From positions 3,906,001 to 3,970,000 of the forward strand of contig OW818699.1 of the NCBI GenBank assembly GCA_942493385.1: a stretch of DNA of 64,000 nucleotides, in the 5' to 3' direction. Within the stretch, counting starts at the first letter, position 1, and each line of letters starts with the position of its first letter. This document shows, piece after piece, positions 27,001 through 34,859 of this stretch. The DNA comes from UBA8389 sp942493385 (GTDB taxonomy: Bacteria; Bacteroidota; Bacteroidia; Bacteroidales; UBA1402). The notes beneath the pieces were generated by a model that searched no databases, was not told the origin of the DNA, and saw nothing but the letters and a program-made list of their open reading frames with translations. The position numbers and the translations under genes are program-made.

Positions 27001-27429
27001 TTACTTAATTACTAACTGTTTGCCTTCGTGGTTGATGATGTTCTGACGCCAAACGGCAGGCATCGGAATGCTCACCTTATGCACCGCATCGTAGCATACG
27101 ATCACAGCCGTACAAGTGGAGAGCAATTCTCCGTTCTTCATGTTCACCAACCGGTGTTCCATGGTGAAACTCTTGTTGCCGAGTATCGATACGCGGGTCT
27201 CCACGTAAATTTCATCTTTAAACATGATCGGTTTGAGGTACTCGATCTTGATGGAAGCACCGACTATTCCGAGTTCCTTATAATCCAAGCCGTCAAGCAG
27301 ATTGTCGAAATAATCCATTTTTCCAGCGTCGTAGTAATTCTGATAGACCGTGTTGGACACGTGTCCCATGATGTCGACGTCGTTGAAACGGACCTGAATG
27401 GGTAGGGAAAATCGGAAGATGGGTTCCAT
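27001..27429 (-). CDS. Hotdog-fold acyl-CoA thioesterase
   Basis: A 142-residue 4-HBT-type protein. The family pattern is visible: VRFNDVDIMGHVSNTVYQNYYDAG, with Asp in the usual active-site place, followed by the strand pair IKIEYLKPIMFKDEI and GNKSFTMEHRLVN. Such enzymes cleave small acyl-CoA thioesters in the cytoplasm. It sits inside the leu operon, 1 bp after the leuC stop and 33 bp before leuD. A house-cleaning role on branched-chain acyl-CoA or CoA recycling is inference from position; no substrate can be read from sequence. Confidence 0.85.
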   Translation of the reverse strand: MEPIFRFSLPIQVRFNDVDIMGHVSNTVYQNYYDAGKMDYFDNLLDGLDYKELGIVGASIKIEYLKPIMFKDEIYVETRVSILGNKSFTMEHRLVNMKNGELLSTCTAVIVCYDAVHKVSIPMPAVWRQNIINHEGKQLVIK

Positions 27430-27430
27430 A

Positions 27431-28822
27431 TTAGTTTCTTGGATCGGTGATATGACCTGTCACTGCTGCGGCTGCAGCTACTAGTGGACCAGCCAGGATG
27501 GTGCGGGCACCTGGACCTTGGCGGCCTTCGAAGTTGCGGTTCGAGGTGGAGACGGCATATTTTCCAGCTGGAACTTTGTCGTCATTCATGGCCAGACAGG
27601 CTGAACAACCGGGTTGGCGGAGCTGGAAACCAGCGGCTTCCAAGATTTCGACCAAGCCTTCTTTGCGGCATTGTTCTTCAACTGCCCAAGAGCCTGGAAC
27701 CAACCAAACCACCACGCCATCGGCTTTCTTCTTGCCTTTCACATAGTTGGCGAAAACACGGAAATCTTCGATGCGCCCATTGGTGCAGCTGCCCAGGAAC
27801 ACGTAATCGATTTTCTTGCCCAGCATCTTGTCGCCAGGTTGGAAACCCATGTATTCCAACGATTTGGAAAATGAAATCTTGCTAGCTTCGTCAATGGTAT
27901 CCAGCGTTGGAATGCTTTCTGAAATGCCAAGTCCCATGCCCGGATTGGTTCCGTAGGTGACCATGGGTTCAATATCCTCCGCCTTGAAAACGATTTCCTT
28001 GTCGAAAACTGCATCGTCGTCCGATTTCAATTCTTTCCATTTGGCTAAAGCGGCATCCCATTCAGCACCTTTTGGGGCGAATTCGCGGCCTTTGATGTAG
28101 TCGAAGGTGACTTCGTCCGGAGCGACCATACCGCCGCGTGCACCCATTTCGATGGATAAGTTGCAAAGTGTCAGGCGACCTTCCATGCTCAGGGCACGAA
28201 TGGCTTCTCCGGCGTATTCCACAAAATATCCGGTGGCACCACCAGTGGTCACTTTGGCAATGACGTACAACGCCAAATCCTTGGCAGAAACGCCCTTGCC
28301 GAGCTTTCCGTCGATGGTGATGCGCATGCGTAAAGGTTTTGCCTGCAAGATGCATTGGGAAGCCATCACCATTTCGACTTCGGAAGTACCGATGCCGAAA
28401 GCGACAGCGCCGAGGGCACCGTGCGTGGAAGTATGGGAGTCACCGCAAACGATGGTCATGCCGGGCAGCGTCAAGCCGTTTTCCGGTCCAACCACATGGA
28501 TCACACCATTTTTCTTATGGCCTAAACCAAATAGTGTAATGCCGAATTCAGCAGCATTTTTAGTAAGCGTTTCCACCTGGAAGGCTGAAATGGGATCCTC
28601 GATGGGTTTCTCCTGATTCAAAGTGGGAATGTTGTGATCGGGAATAGCGAACGTTTTTTCAGGCCTGAGGAACGTCAGGTTGCGGTTGCGCATGCCCTGA
28701 AACGCCTGTGGACTGGTCACTTCGTGGCAATAATGCCTGTCAATATATACTTGTGTCGGGCCGTTTTCCACCGCGGTAACCACGTGGCTGTCCCAGATTT
28801 TATCGAATAATGTTTGTCCCAT
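27431..28822 (-). CDS. leuC: 3-isopropylmalate dehydratase large subunit
   Basis: A 463-residue protein, typical length. It shows MGQTLFDKIWDSHVV, VCGDSHTSTHGALGA, and the three iron-sulphur cysteines in LGSCTNGR and PGCSACLAMN, the 4Fe-4S cluster site of the aconitase superfamily. It forms the isomerase with LeuD. The gene begins 14 bp after the leuA stop. Iron-sulphur dependence makes the step oxygen-sensitive. Confidence 0.97.
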   Translation of the reverse strand: MGQTLFDKIWDSHVVTAVENGPTQVYIDRHYCHEVTSPQAFQGMRNRNLTFLRPEKTFAIPDHNIPTLNQEKPIEDPISAFQVETLTKNAAEFGITLFGLGHKKNGVIHVVGPENGLTLPGMTIVCGDSHTSTHGALGAVAFGIGTSEVEMVMASQCILQAKPLRMRITIDGKLGKGVSAKDLALYVIAKVTTGGATGYFVEYAGEAIRALSMEGRLTLCNLSIEMGARGGMVAPDEVTFDYIKGREFAPKGAEWDAALAKWKELKSDDDAVFDKEIVFKAEDIEPMVTYGTNPGMGLGISESIPTLDTIDEASKISFSKSLEYMGFQPGDKMLGKKIDYVFLGSCTNGRIEDFRVFANYVKGKKKADGVVVWLVPGSWAVEEQCRKEGLVEILEAAGFQLRQPGCSACLAMNDDKVPAGKYAVSTSNRNFEGRQGPGARTILAGPLVAAAAAVTGHITDPRN

Positions 28823-28836
28823 TGTCTTATCTATAA

Positions 28837-30333
28837 CTATTTTACAATCTTGTTGATGGCATCGATATAGGCTTCCACTGAAGCAGTTACGATGTCGGTG
28901 TTGCCTGAGAAACCGTAATAAACCACGCCGTCGTATTCCACCTGCATGTGCACCTTTCCGGTATCATCGCTGCCTTTGTTCATGGCTTGGATGAGGAATT
29001 CCTGCACGGTGGTTTCACGGTTGACGATTTTCTTCAATGCTTTGAGCGCTGCATCCACAGGTCCGTTACCGGAGGAAGTGGCTTCGAATTTCTCGCCCGC
29101 TATGTCCAAAATGATGCTGGCCATCGGCATAACGCCTTTGCCGGTCACTACCTGCAAATGATCCAATTTGATCCGGCTGCTTTTGGTCCGCTCTTCGCCA
29201 ACCAGCAACAACACGTCATCGTCGTTGAGGTCTTTCTTACGGTCTGCTAATTTAAGGAATTCTTGATAAACTTCCACCAAACGGTCGCCATCAATATGTA
29301 CACCCAAAATGGACAAGCGATGCTTCAAGGCGGCACGTCCGCTTCTGGCTGTCAGCACGATGGAATTTTCGTCGATGCCCACGTCCTTGGGATCCATGAT
29401 TTCGTAGCTTTCGCGGTTCTTCAGCACGCCGTCCTGATGAATGCCGCTGGAGTGTGCAAAAGCGTTACGGCCTACGATGGCCTTGTTCGGCTGAACCGGC
29501 ATGTTCATCAAGTTGGAAACCAGTCTGCTGGTCTTGATAATCCGCTGTGTATTGATGTCTGAATGCACGTTGATGTCCTTGTGGCACTTCAAAATCATGG
29601 CGATTTCCTCGAGGGACGTGTTCCCTGCACGTTCGCCTATGCCGTTGATGGTCACTTCGACCTGACGGGCGCCGTTGATGATACCGGCCATGGTGTTGGC
29701 GGTGGCCATGCCCAAATCGTTGTGGCAATGGGTGGAAATGATGGCTTTGTCCACGTCCTTGACGTTTTCCATCAAGAACTTGATCTTTTCGCCATAGACA
29801 TTGGGCAGGCAATATCCAGTAGTATCGGGAATATTAACAACAGTGGCGCCAGCTTTGATGACGGCTTCGACCACACGGGCCAAGTATTCGTTATCGGTAC
29901 GACCGGCGTCTTCGCAATAGAATTCAACATCTTCCACGTATTTCTTGGCGTATTTCACACAAGCGATGGCACGTTCCAAAATGTCCTCGCGGGTGGAATT
30001 GAATTTGTATTTGATGTGGTAGTCGGAAGTACCGATACCTGTATGAATGCGGCCGCGTTTGGCATACTTCAAAGCTTCGGCAGCCACATCGATGTCCTTT
30101 TCGACCGAACGCGTCAAGGCACAAATCGTAGGCCAGGTCACAGCTTTGGAGATTTCGACCACCGATTTGAAGTCACCTGGGCTGGAAATCGGGAAACCGG
30201 CTTCAATCACGTCAACGCCAAGTGATTCCAGCGCCTTGGCAACCTGAATCTTTTCCACGGTGTTCAATTGGCATCCTGGCACTTGTTCCCCATCCCGGAG
30301 TGTGGTGTCGAAAATAAAAACTTTGTCTGACAT
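28837..30333 (-). CDS. leuA: 2-isopropylmalate synthase
   Basis: A 498-residue enzyme starting MSDKVFIFDTTLRDGEQVPGCQLN. It has the HMGL barrel (DTTLRDGEQ, STHCHNDLGMATANT, NGIGERAGNTSLEE) and a C-terminal LeuA allosteric domain (about residues 390-498), where leucine normally binds to inhibit the enzyme. It condenses acetyl-CoA with 2-oxoisovalerate, the first step of leucine synthesis. It is the first structural gene after the leader region. Expression is likely set by the leader peptide and terminator at 30361-30507, with feedback at the protein level in addition. Confidence 0.97.
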   Translation of the reverse strand: MSDKVFIFDTTLRDGEQVPGCQLNTVEKIQVAKALESLGVDVIEAGFPISSPGDFKSVVEISKAVTWPTICALTRSVEKDIDVAAEALKYAKRGRIHTGIGTSDYHIKYKFNSTREDILERAIACVKYAKKYVEDVEFYCEDAGRTDNEYLARVVEAVIKAGATVVNIPDTTGYCLPNVYGEKIKFLMENVKDVDKAIISTHCHNDLGMATANTMAGIINGARQVEVTINGIGERAGNTSLEEIAMILKCHKDINVHSDINTQRIIKTSRLVSNLMNMPVQPNKAIVGRNAFAHSSGIHQDGVLKNRESYEIMDPKDVGIDENSIVLTARSGRAALKHRLSILGVHIDGDRLVEVYQEFLKLADRKKDLNDDDVLLLVGEERTKSSRIKLDHLQVVTGKGVMPMASIILDIAGEKFEATSSGNGPVDAALKALKKIVNRETTVQEFLIQAMNKGSDDTGKVHMQVEYDGVVYYGFSGNTDIVTASVEAYIDAINKIVK

Positions 30334-30360
30334 TGTTGTATGTTTTAATGTTATGTTCTT

Positions 30361-30403
30361 TAAAAATCAAAAACCCCTCCTGCCGTGTAGCAAGAAGGGT
30401 TTT
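30361..30403 (-). terminator. leu operon attenuator terminator
   Basis: On the minus strand a 14-bp stem with two G-U pairs (30390-30403 with 30370-30383) closes a 6-nt loop and is followed by a T-rich stretch (30361-30369). It lies 28 bp before the leuA ATG. Its first arm contains TTGCTAC, able to pair with GTAGCAA at the leader-peptide stop (30445-30451), which would form a competing antiterminator. This is the layout of transcription attenuation. Confidence 0.8.
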
Positions 30404-30447
30404 AGTTTATTTATTTCATTCGTCAACCGTACGCTCTTACTACTTTG

Positions 30448-30507
30448 CTACTCTTCTAGCAGAAGAATACCAATCAGGTTTAGGTTAATTAGAATAGATT
30501 GAGCCAT
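30448..30507 (-). CDS. leuL: leu operon leader peptide
   Basis: A 19-codon reading frame on the minus strand encodes MAQSILINLNLIGILLLEE. Six of 19 codons are Leu and four are Ile, and three Leu codons stand together just before the end. It begins about 20 bp after a TAnnTTTG box and is followed by a terminator before leuA. Stalling of a ribosome at Leu (or Ile) codons would leave the GTAGCAA segment at the stop free to open the terminator. Mechanism by analogy with classical leader-peptide attenuation; the peptide itself has no function apart from being translated. Confidence 0.8.
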   Translation of the reverse strand: MAQSILINLNLIGILLLEE

Positions 30508-30527
30508 TTTTTCGGTTTTTGATGCTG

Positions 30528-30535
30528 CAAAGATA
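30528..30535 (-). promoter_or_regulatory. leu operon promoter (-7 box)
   Basis: TATCTTTG on the minus strand matches TAnnTTTG exactly, with a TTG 21 bp further upstream (30557-30559). Transcription would begin near 30521, a few bases before the leader ATG at 30507. The remaining stretch to the plus-strand gene at 30733 is AT-rich and shows nothing else I can name. Confidence 0.65.
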
Positions 30536-30732
30536 AACTATTTTCCGAATACAAAACAATAAATAATTAGTTTTTTACATAATAATGTTTCAGAATAGAA
30601 GTTATTTTGATGTTTTTACTCTGTTTTATCGCATTTTGAAGCCGATTTCGGCAGATTGTTCGTAAAATTCACAAGGCTGTACTTGTTTGGAGAATCCTAT
30701 GTAAATTGCAGTCACAAATCAAACACATCATC

Positions 30733-31500
30733 ATGAAAGGTAAAATCGTCCTCATAACGGGTGCCACCAGCGGCATTGGCGAAGGCTGCGCCCGGAAATT
30801 CGCATCTCAGGGTTCAGACATTATATTAAACAGCAGAAATCCGGAGAAAGTCGATGCTTTAAAGGCTGAACTGGAAAAAGCGTACGGCATCAATGTTTTG
30901 GCATTGCCATTCGACGTTCGTGATCGTGCAGCGATGAAGCTGGCTATTGATTCCCTGCAGAAGCCTTGGTCAGACATCGACGTCTTGGTGAACAACGCCG
31001 GTCTGGTCATCGGTGTGGATAAGGAATTTCAAGGTAATCTGGACGAATGGGATGTTGTGTTGGACACCAACATCAAAGGGCTATTGGCCATGACACGCAT
31101 GGTGGTTCCCGGCATGGTTTCTCGCGGAAGCGGACACATTATTAATATTGGCAGTATTGCTGGTGATGCGGCCTACGCCAACGGCAGCGTGTATTGCGCC
31201 TCCAAAGCCGCGGTGAAATCCTTGACGGACGGCCTGCGCATCGACTTGGTGGATACCCCCTTACGTGTCACCCTCATCAAGCCTGGCATGGTGGAAACAA
31301 ACTTCACTGTCGTCCGTTACCGCGGCAACAAGCCTGCTGCCGACGATTTCTACAAGGGTATCAAACCTCTGAACGGAGACGATGTGGCTGAAACGGTGTA
31401 TTACGCAGCCTCAGCACCGGCTCATGTGCAAATTGCAGAAGTCTTATTGATGCCGACCTTCCAAGCGACAGCAACACTGGCGCATCGAGTGAAAGATTAA
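30733..31500 (+). CDS. Short-chain dehydrogenase, YdfG-like
   Basis: The ATG at 30733 gives 255 residues, the usual SDR length; an earlier TTG at 30706 is unlikely. It shows the cofactor motif T-G-A-T-S-G-I-G (residues 8-15), the N-N-A-G motif, Ser in IGSIAGDAAY and the catalytic Y-C-A-S-K. The Arg and Asn in NSRNP after the second strand favour NADP. Relatives include the 3-hydroxy acid / serine dehydrogenase YdfG and malonic semialdehyde reductase. The substrate is not fixed by sequence. It is monocistronic between the leu leader and a convergent gene pair. Confidence 0.87.
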   Translation: MKGKIVLITGATSGIGEGCARKFASQGSDIILNSRNPEKVDALKAELEKAYGINVLALPFDVRDRAAMKLAIDSLQKPWSDIDVLVNNAGLVIGVDKEFQGNLDEWDVVLDTNIKGLLAMTRMVVPGMVSRGSGHIINIGSIAGDAAYANGSVYCASKAAVKSLTDGLRIDLVDTPLRVTLIKPGMVETNFTVVRYRGNKPAADDFYKGIKPLNGDDVAETVYYAASAPAHVQIAEVLLMPTFQATATLAHRVKD

Positions 31501-31509
31501 CGTGCAATG

Positions 31510-31572
31510 CAAATTATCGCTACAGGAGTAACAATTAGAGTCTATAAATGCTTGAATAGTAACGATAATTTG
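31510..31572. repeat. Inverted repeat downstream of the SDR gene
   Basis: CAAATTATCG (31510-31519) and CGATAATTTG (31563-31572) are perfect 10-bp complements separated by 43 bp, and a further ATTTGCAT follows near 31583. No T run follows closely, so it is a weak terminator candidate or simply a structured 3' end. Confidence 0.4.
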
Positions 31573-31634
31573 AAATCGTTTATTTGCATGTAAAAAAAAC
31601 TAAGTTCCTCACCGAAAAGCATCGAGGGCAGTAA

Positions 31635-32357
31635 TTAATAATCCCGTTCAGCAACTGCAAGCTGCTCCGGACTGCCAATGTCGAACCAAGCGGCATTCGA
31701 AACATCAACCATACGAATATCGTGATTCACCGCCAACCGTAAATAAACGTCGGTGATGGAAAAGACGCCTTCTTCCGTCATTAAAGGGAAAAGGGATGGA
31801 GAAATCTGGTGAATGCCAGTGAAACCGAAGCGCCTCAGATTTTTTACAAGCGGTCTGGATATCTTCTGCTCTCCCGTGCGAACATTTTCCCAGCCACAAA
31901 GCAAACCAGCTTCGTTAAAAAGGAAATAGCGATCGCTTTCGCACGAGCGGACGGCCAGGGTGGCGAGGGTGTTCTTAGCAGTGATCCCATTTTCTAAACC
32001 AAGCAACGAAAGGTCAATCGTTGAGAGCACATCCACATTGTGCACAATGAACGGTTCATCCAGATAAGCCTGCATTTTCTTCAGTCCCCCACCCGTTTCG
32101 AGCAACAGTTCGCGTTCGTCCGAAACCTCCAATTGCATTTCTGGATGCAACAAAGCATACTCCTTTATATAGTGTTCAACCAATGAAGCGAAAGCATGGA
32201 CATTGATGATGATCTTATAAATCCCCGCAGCCCTGAATTTATCGAGCGTATGCCCCAGCATCGCCTTGCCGTGGACTTCGACCAAAGCCTTGGGTTTGTC
32301 CTTGGTGTAAGGATATAATCGTGTACCCAGGCCAGCGGCAAAAATCACCCCTTTCAT
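31635..32357 (-). CDS. Sugar-1-phosphate nucleotidyltransferase, MurU-like
   Basis: A 240-residue protein with the nucleotidyltransferase start FAAGLGTRLYPYTKDKPKALVEVHGKAM (GxGTRLxPxTxxxPK), then VHNVDVLSTIDL for the metal Asp and a C-terminal WFDIGSPEQL. It should couple NTP to a sugar-1-phosphate. Length and C-terminus match the MurU/HddC type. The kinase-like gene upstream on the same strand (33 bp gap) makes an AmgK/MurU-like pair, which in other Gram-negatives phosphorylates N-acetylmuramic acid and forms UDP-MurNAc in wall recycling. That role is inference from pairing. Confidence 0.8.
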   Translation of the reverse strand: MKGVIFAAGLGTRLYPYTKDKPKALVEVHGKAMLGHTLDKFRAAGIYKIIINVHAFASLVEHYIKEYALLHPEMQLEVSDERELLLETGGGLKKMQAYLDEPFIVHNVDVLSTIDLSLLGLENGITAKNTLATLAVRSCESDRYFLFNEAGLLCGWENVRTGEQKISRPLVKNLRRFGFTGIHQISPSLFPLMTEEGVFSITDVYLRLAVNHDIRMVDVSNAAWFDIGSPEQLAVAERDY

Positions 32358-32390
32358 ACGATCAATATTTTAAGTTGTGACAAGCTGGTT

Positions 32391-33419
32391 TTATAAATGG
32401 TTTTCGAGCAAGCGCCTCAGATAGGCCGATTCGATCATGCGCTGAAAGCAAGCTTTGAGTTCGGGCACTTCCAGAGGCAAGTTCCAGTCATCGAGCAAGT
32501 CTTGGAACATGACCAATGCCGGTGGAATGCTTTCCATAAAACCGGGTTTTTTTTCCACGACACCGCGGAAACCGAAAGCACCCATTGCCTGCATGAGGCG
32601 GATGAGCACATAGCCCTGGTAGTATCCCATGAACTGGTCGCGGTCTACCGGCTTTTTTTTCTCGAGTACGTCAATGTAATAGGAGATTAATTCTTGACGA
32701 TCTTCTTTTGGAATCTTTGCTTTGGCATCGAAAAGCAAACTGGCAGGGTCGTATTGCAAGGCACCGCGGCGGCCGCCTTGATAGTCAATAAAGTAGGGTT
32801 CACCCTCTTTGATCATAATGTTGGCAGACTGGAAATCACGGAAAAGGAAGTAATCGCTGCGTTCCTGCAACAGGTAATCGCAAAAATTCCGGAAATCCAC
32901 TTCCAATGCCTGTTCATCAAACGGAATGCGAACCAGTTTCAGGAAATAATATTTGAAATAATTGAGGTCCCACATCATTGAATCTCGGTCGAAAGCAGCA
33001 CGGGGGTGGCACTTGGTGTAATCGATGCAGTCTTTACCTTTGAGTTGCAAATCCACCAACACTTTTAGGCTTTTGCGATAAAGCGTCTTGATGGCATCGT
33101 CGAACGGTTGCGACTTGACACAATCGAATAAGGTATCGGCTCCAAGATCTTCCAACAAATAGATCCCTTCTTCTTCATTTATACCATATATAATAGGGAC
33201 AGGCAAGTTTTCGTCGCTGAAACTCTTTGAAAACGAGAGGAATGCGTCATTTTCTTTGGCATCGGCGTTCCACGCGCCAAGAGCAGAAAAGCCTTCAGCC
33301 TGCATTCGGCAATAACTCCGATACGATCCGCTTGGTGGCAGGAATTCGATTTTCTGAGGCATTGCACCACACCAATTTGTAAACATTTGAGCCAGAAGGT
33401 CGGTTTTTTCTTTTTCCAC
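32391..33419 (-). CDS. Aminoglycoside-phosphotransferase-fold sugar kinase, AmgK-like
   Basis: A 342-residue cytoplasmic kinase of the APH fold. The nucleotide loop region is PPSGSYRSYCR, an ILLEDLG-like hinge reads YLLEDLGADTLFD, the catalytic segment is RDFQSANIMI, and IDYQGGRRGALQYDPASLL carries the metal Asp. The usual HxDxxxxN starts with Phe-Arg-Asp here. It starts at GTG 33419: a stop lies upstream and the first ATG (33386) would drop residues that homologues keep. It overlaps nothing and precedes the nucleotidyltransferase. The likely role is anomeric phosphorylation of an amino sugar for wall recycling. Confidence 0.78.
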   Translation of the reverse strand: MEKEKTDLLAQMFTNWCGAMPQKIEFLPPSGSYRSYCRMQAEGFSALGAWNADAKENDAFLSFSKSFSDENLPVPIIYGINEEEGIYLLEDLGADTLFDCVKSQPFDDAIKTLYRKSLKVLVDLQLKGKDCIDYTKCHPRAAFDRDSMMWDLNYFKYYFLKLVRIPFDEQALEVDFRNFCDYLLQERSDYFLFRDFQSANIMIKEGEPYFIDYQGGRRGALQYDPASLLFDAKAKIPKEDRQELISYYIDVLEKKKPVDRDQFMGYYQGYVLIRLMQAMGAFGFRGVVEKKPGFMESIPPALVMFQDLLDDWNLPLEVPELKACFQRMIESAYLRRLLENHL

Positions 33420-33748
33420 AGTACCAAATTTTCACACAAAGTTACTTGAATTTTTGAAAAAATCGGGGTAAATGATTTTTAGGTTGTTTAACATACGAAA
33501 TCTTACAATTTGGTAGTAAATTGCTGGAATTCCGTATGATTCATTGCATTCAACCACTATTTAACTTCCAATTTCGTGTAAGCAAATATTGATATATTCA
33601 ATCATTATGACAGGCTTTTAGCCTTTTTGCTTTCTTTTGGATAGTTTTTTTATATTTTTTTTGTCATTATGCTTTGTGGTTTCAAAATTAACCCGTATGT
33701 TTGCAGTGTAAAAAAGAGGAACAAAGTTTAACACTAAAAAATTGAAAG
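33420..33748. other. Divergent intergenic region
   Basis: The 329 bp between the kinase (minus) and the porin (plus) is very AT-rich, with long T runs at 33640-33662. Apart from the porin promoter at 33673-33703 I see no gene, repeat or RNA in it. The kinase promoter was not identified. Confidence 0.6.
33673..33703 (+). promoter_or_regulatory. Promoter of the porin-PII-Amt operon
   Basis: TTTG (33673-33676), 19 bp, then TATGTTTG (33696-33703): a full match to the Bacteroidota consensus. The ATG of the porin-like gene is 45 bp downstream. No NtrC or sigma-54 site was recognised. Confidence 0.75.
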
Positions 33749-34459
33749 ATGAAAAGTTACAAAAAGATGATTTCAAAAGGCCTCCTAGCCTTGGTTTTCG
33801 CAGCAAGTGCAACAACAGTTTTCGCACAAGGTAGTTTCAGTGTAGGTTCAGACATCGTAAGTTCGTATGTTTGGCGTGGTTTCAAACAGGATTTATCTTT
33901 GACTGCTCCTTCTCAATCACCGAATTTCCAACCCTATGTATCTTATACCATTGGTGGTTTGACATTGGGATCATGGGGTTCCACCAGCTTTACCGGCACC
34001 GTCAAGGAAGTTGACTTCTATGCCACGTACGCGTTCAGCAGTGCATTATCGCTCACATTGACCGATTACAACTGGTCATTTGCCAACAGCTATTTCGATT
34101 ATGGAAGTGGCACTGATCACATTTTTGAAGCAACATTGTCTTATGCAGGTTCAGAATCCTTGCCGTTGAGCGCATCACTCAATACGATGTTCGCTGGTAA
34201 TGACAAAACTTCTACAGGCAAGCAAGCATTTTCTTCGTACGTTGAATTGGGTTATTCTTTCAGCGGAAATGCCAAAGTTTTTGTCGGAGGTTCCGTTTTG
34301 GACACACCGATGTACGGTGGCGCAGGTGTCAGCAATGTAGGTCTGAAAGTTACCAAAGCCATTGAAATCACCGATAAATTCAGCTTACCAGTCTACGGTG
34401 TAGCAGGTCTCAACCCGATGGCAAAAGATGCTTTCATCGTATTTGGGATCACCCTTTAA
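33749..34459 (+). CDS. TorF-like outer-membrane protein
   Basis: A 236-residue protein with a signal peptide cut near VFAQ. The mature part is made of alternating hydrophobic strands (VGSDIVSSYVWRGFKQD, FQPYVSYTIGGLTLGSWG) and ends in a final aromatic/hydrophobic strand (AFIVFGITL), as in small beta-barrel proteins. The start VSSDIVSRYVWRG-like pattern is that of the TorF family of putative porins. It is the first gene of an operon with PII and the ammonium transporter (24 and 22 bp gaps), so it may pass small nitrogen compounds through the outer membrane, which is inference from the operon. Confidence 0.75.
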   Translation: MKSYKKMISKGLLALVFAASATTVFAQGSFSVGSDIVSSYVWRGFKQDLSLTAPSQSPNFQPYVSYTIGGLTLGSWGSTSFTGTVKEVDFYATYAFSSALSLTLTDYNWSFANSYFDYGSGTDHIFEATLSYAGSESLPLSASLNTMFAGNDKTSTGKQAFSSYVELGYSFSGNAKVFVGGSVLDTPMYGGAGVSNVGLKVTKAIEITDKFSLPVYGVAGLNPMAKDAFIVFGITL

Positions 34460-34483
34460 AAACTTTACAAAAACTCTAGGCAT

Positions 34484-34837
34484 ATGAAAAAAATTGAAGC
34501 CATTATTCGCAAATCCATGTTCGAAGATGTCAAGAAAGCATTGTACGATGTTGACATCGATTGGTTCTCTTATTGGGACATTACCGGCCTCGGTAAATCT
34601 ACCGAAGACCAGGTCGTGAGGGGACAAATTTTCCAGTCAAATTACATTCAACGCCGCATGCTCTCCATTGTGGTACGTGACATCAACCTCGAAAAAACCG
34701 TAAATGCCATCATGAAGGCAGCTCGCACAGGCGAACCAGGTGATGGTAAGGTTTTCGTTTACGAAATCGAGGAAACCTACCGCATCCGCAACGGCGAAAA
34801 AGGCCCGGAAGCCCTTTACAACAAAGACGACAAGTAA
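34484..34837 (+). CDS. glnK: PII nitrogen-regulatory protein
   Basis: A 117-residue PII protein: MKKIEAIIRKSMFEDVKKAL at the N-terminus, a T-loop with the regulatory Tyr region in FQSNYIQRR, and the B-loop TGEPGDGKVFV. The trimer binds ATP/ADP and 2-oxoglutarate, and its T-loop plugs the Amt channel when nitrogen is plentiful. The spacing to amt is 22 bp, the usual glnK-amt pairing. The T-loop carries a Trp/Tyr-rich insertion-like start (DWFSYWDITG) seen in several Bacteroidota versions. Confidence 0.93.
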   Translation: MKKIEAIIRKSMFEDVKKALYDVDIDWFSYWDITGLGKSTEDQVVRGQIFQSNYIQRRMLSIVVRDINLEKTVNAIMKAARTGEPGDGKVFVYEIEETYRIRNGEKGPEALYNKDDK

Positions 34838-34859
34838 CCCTCCCAAAACGATTCAAACA

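Noticed and set aside
31510..31572. Inverted repeat as a strong terminator of the SDR gene
   Set aside because: The loop is 43 bp and no T run follows; kept only as a weak repeat.
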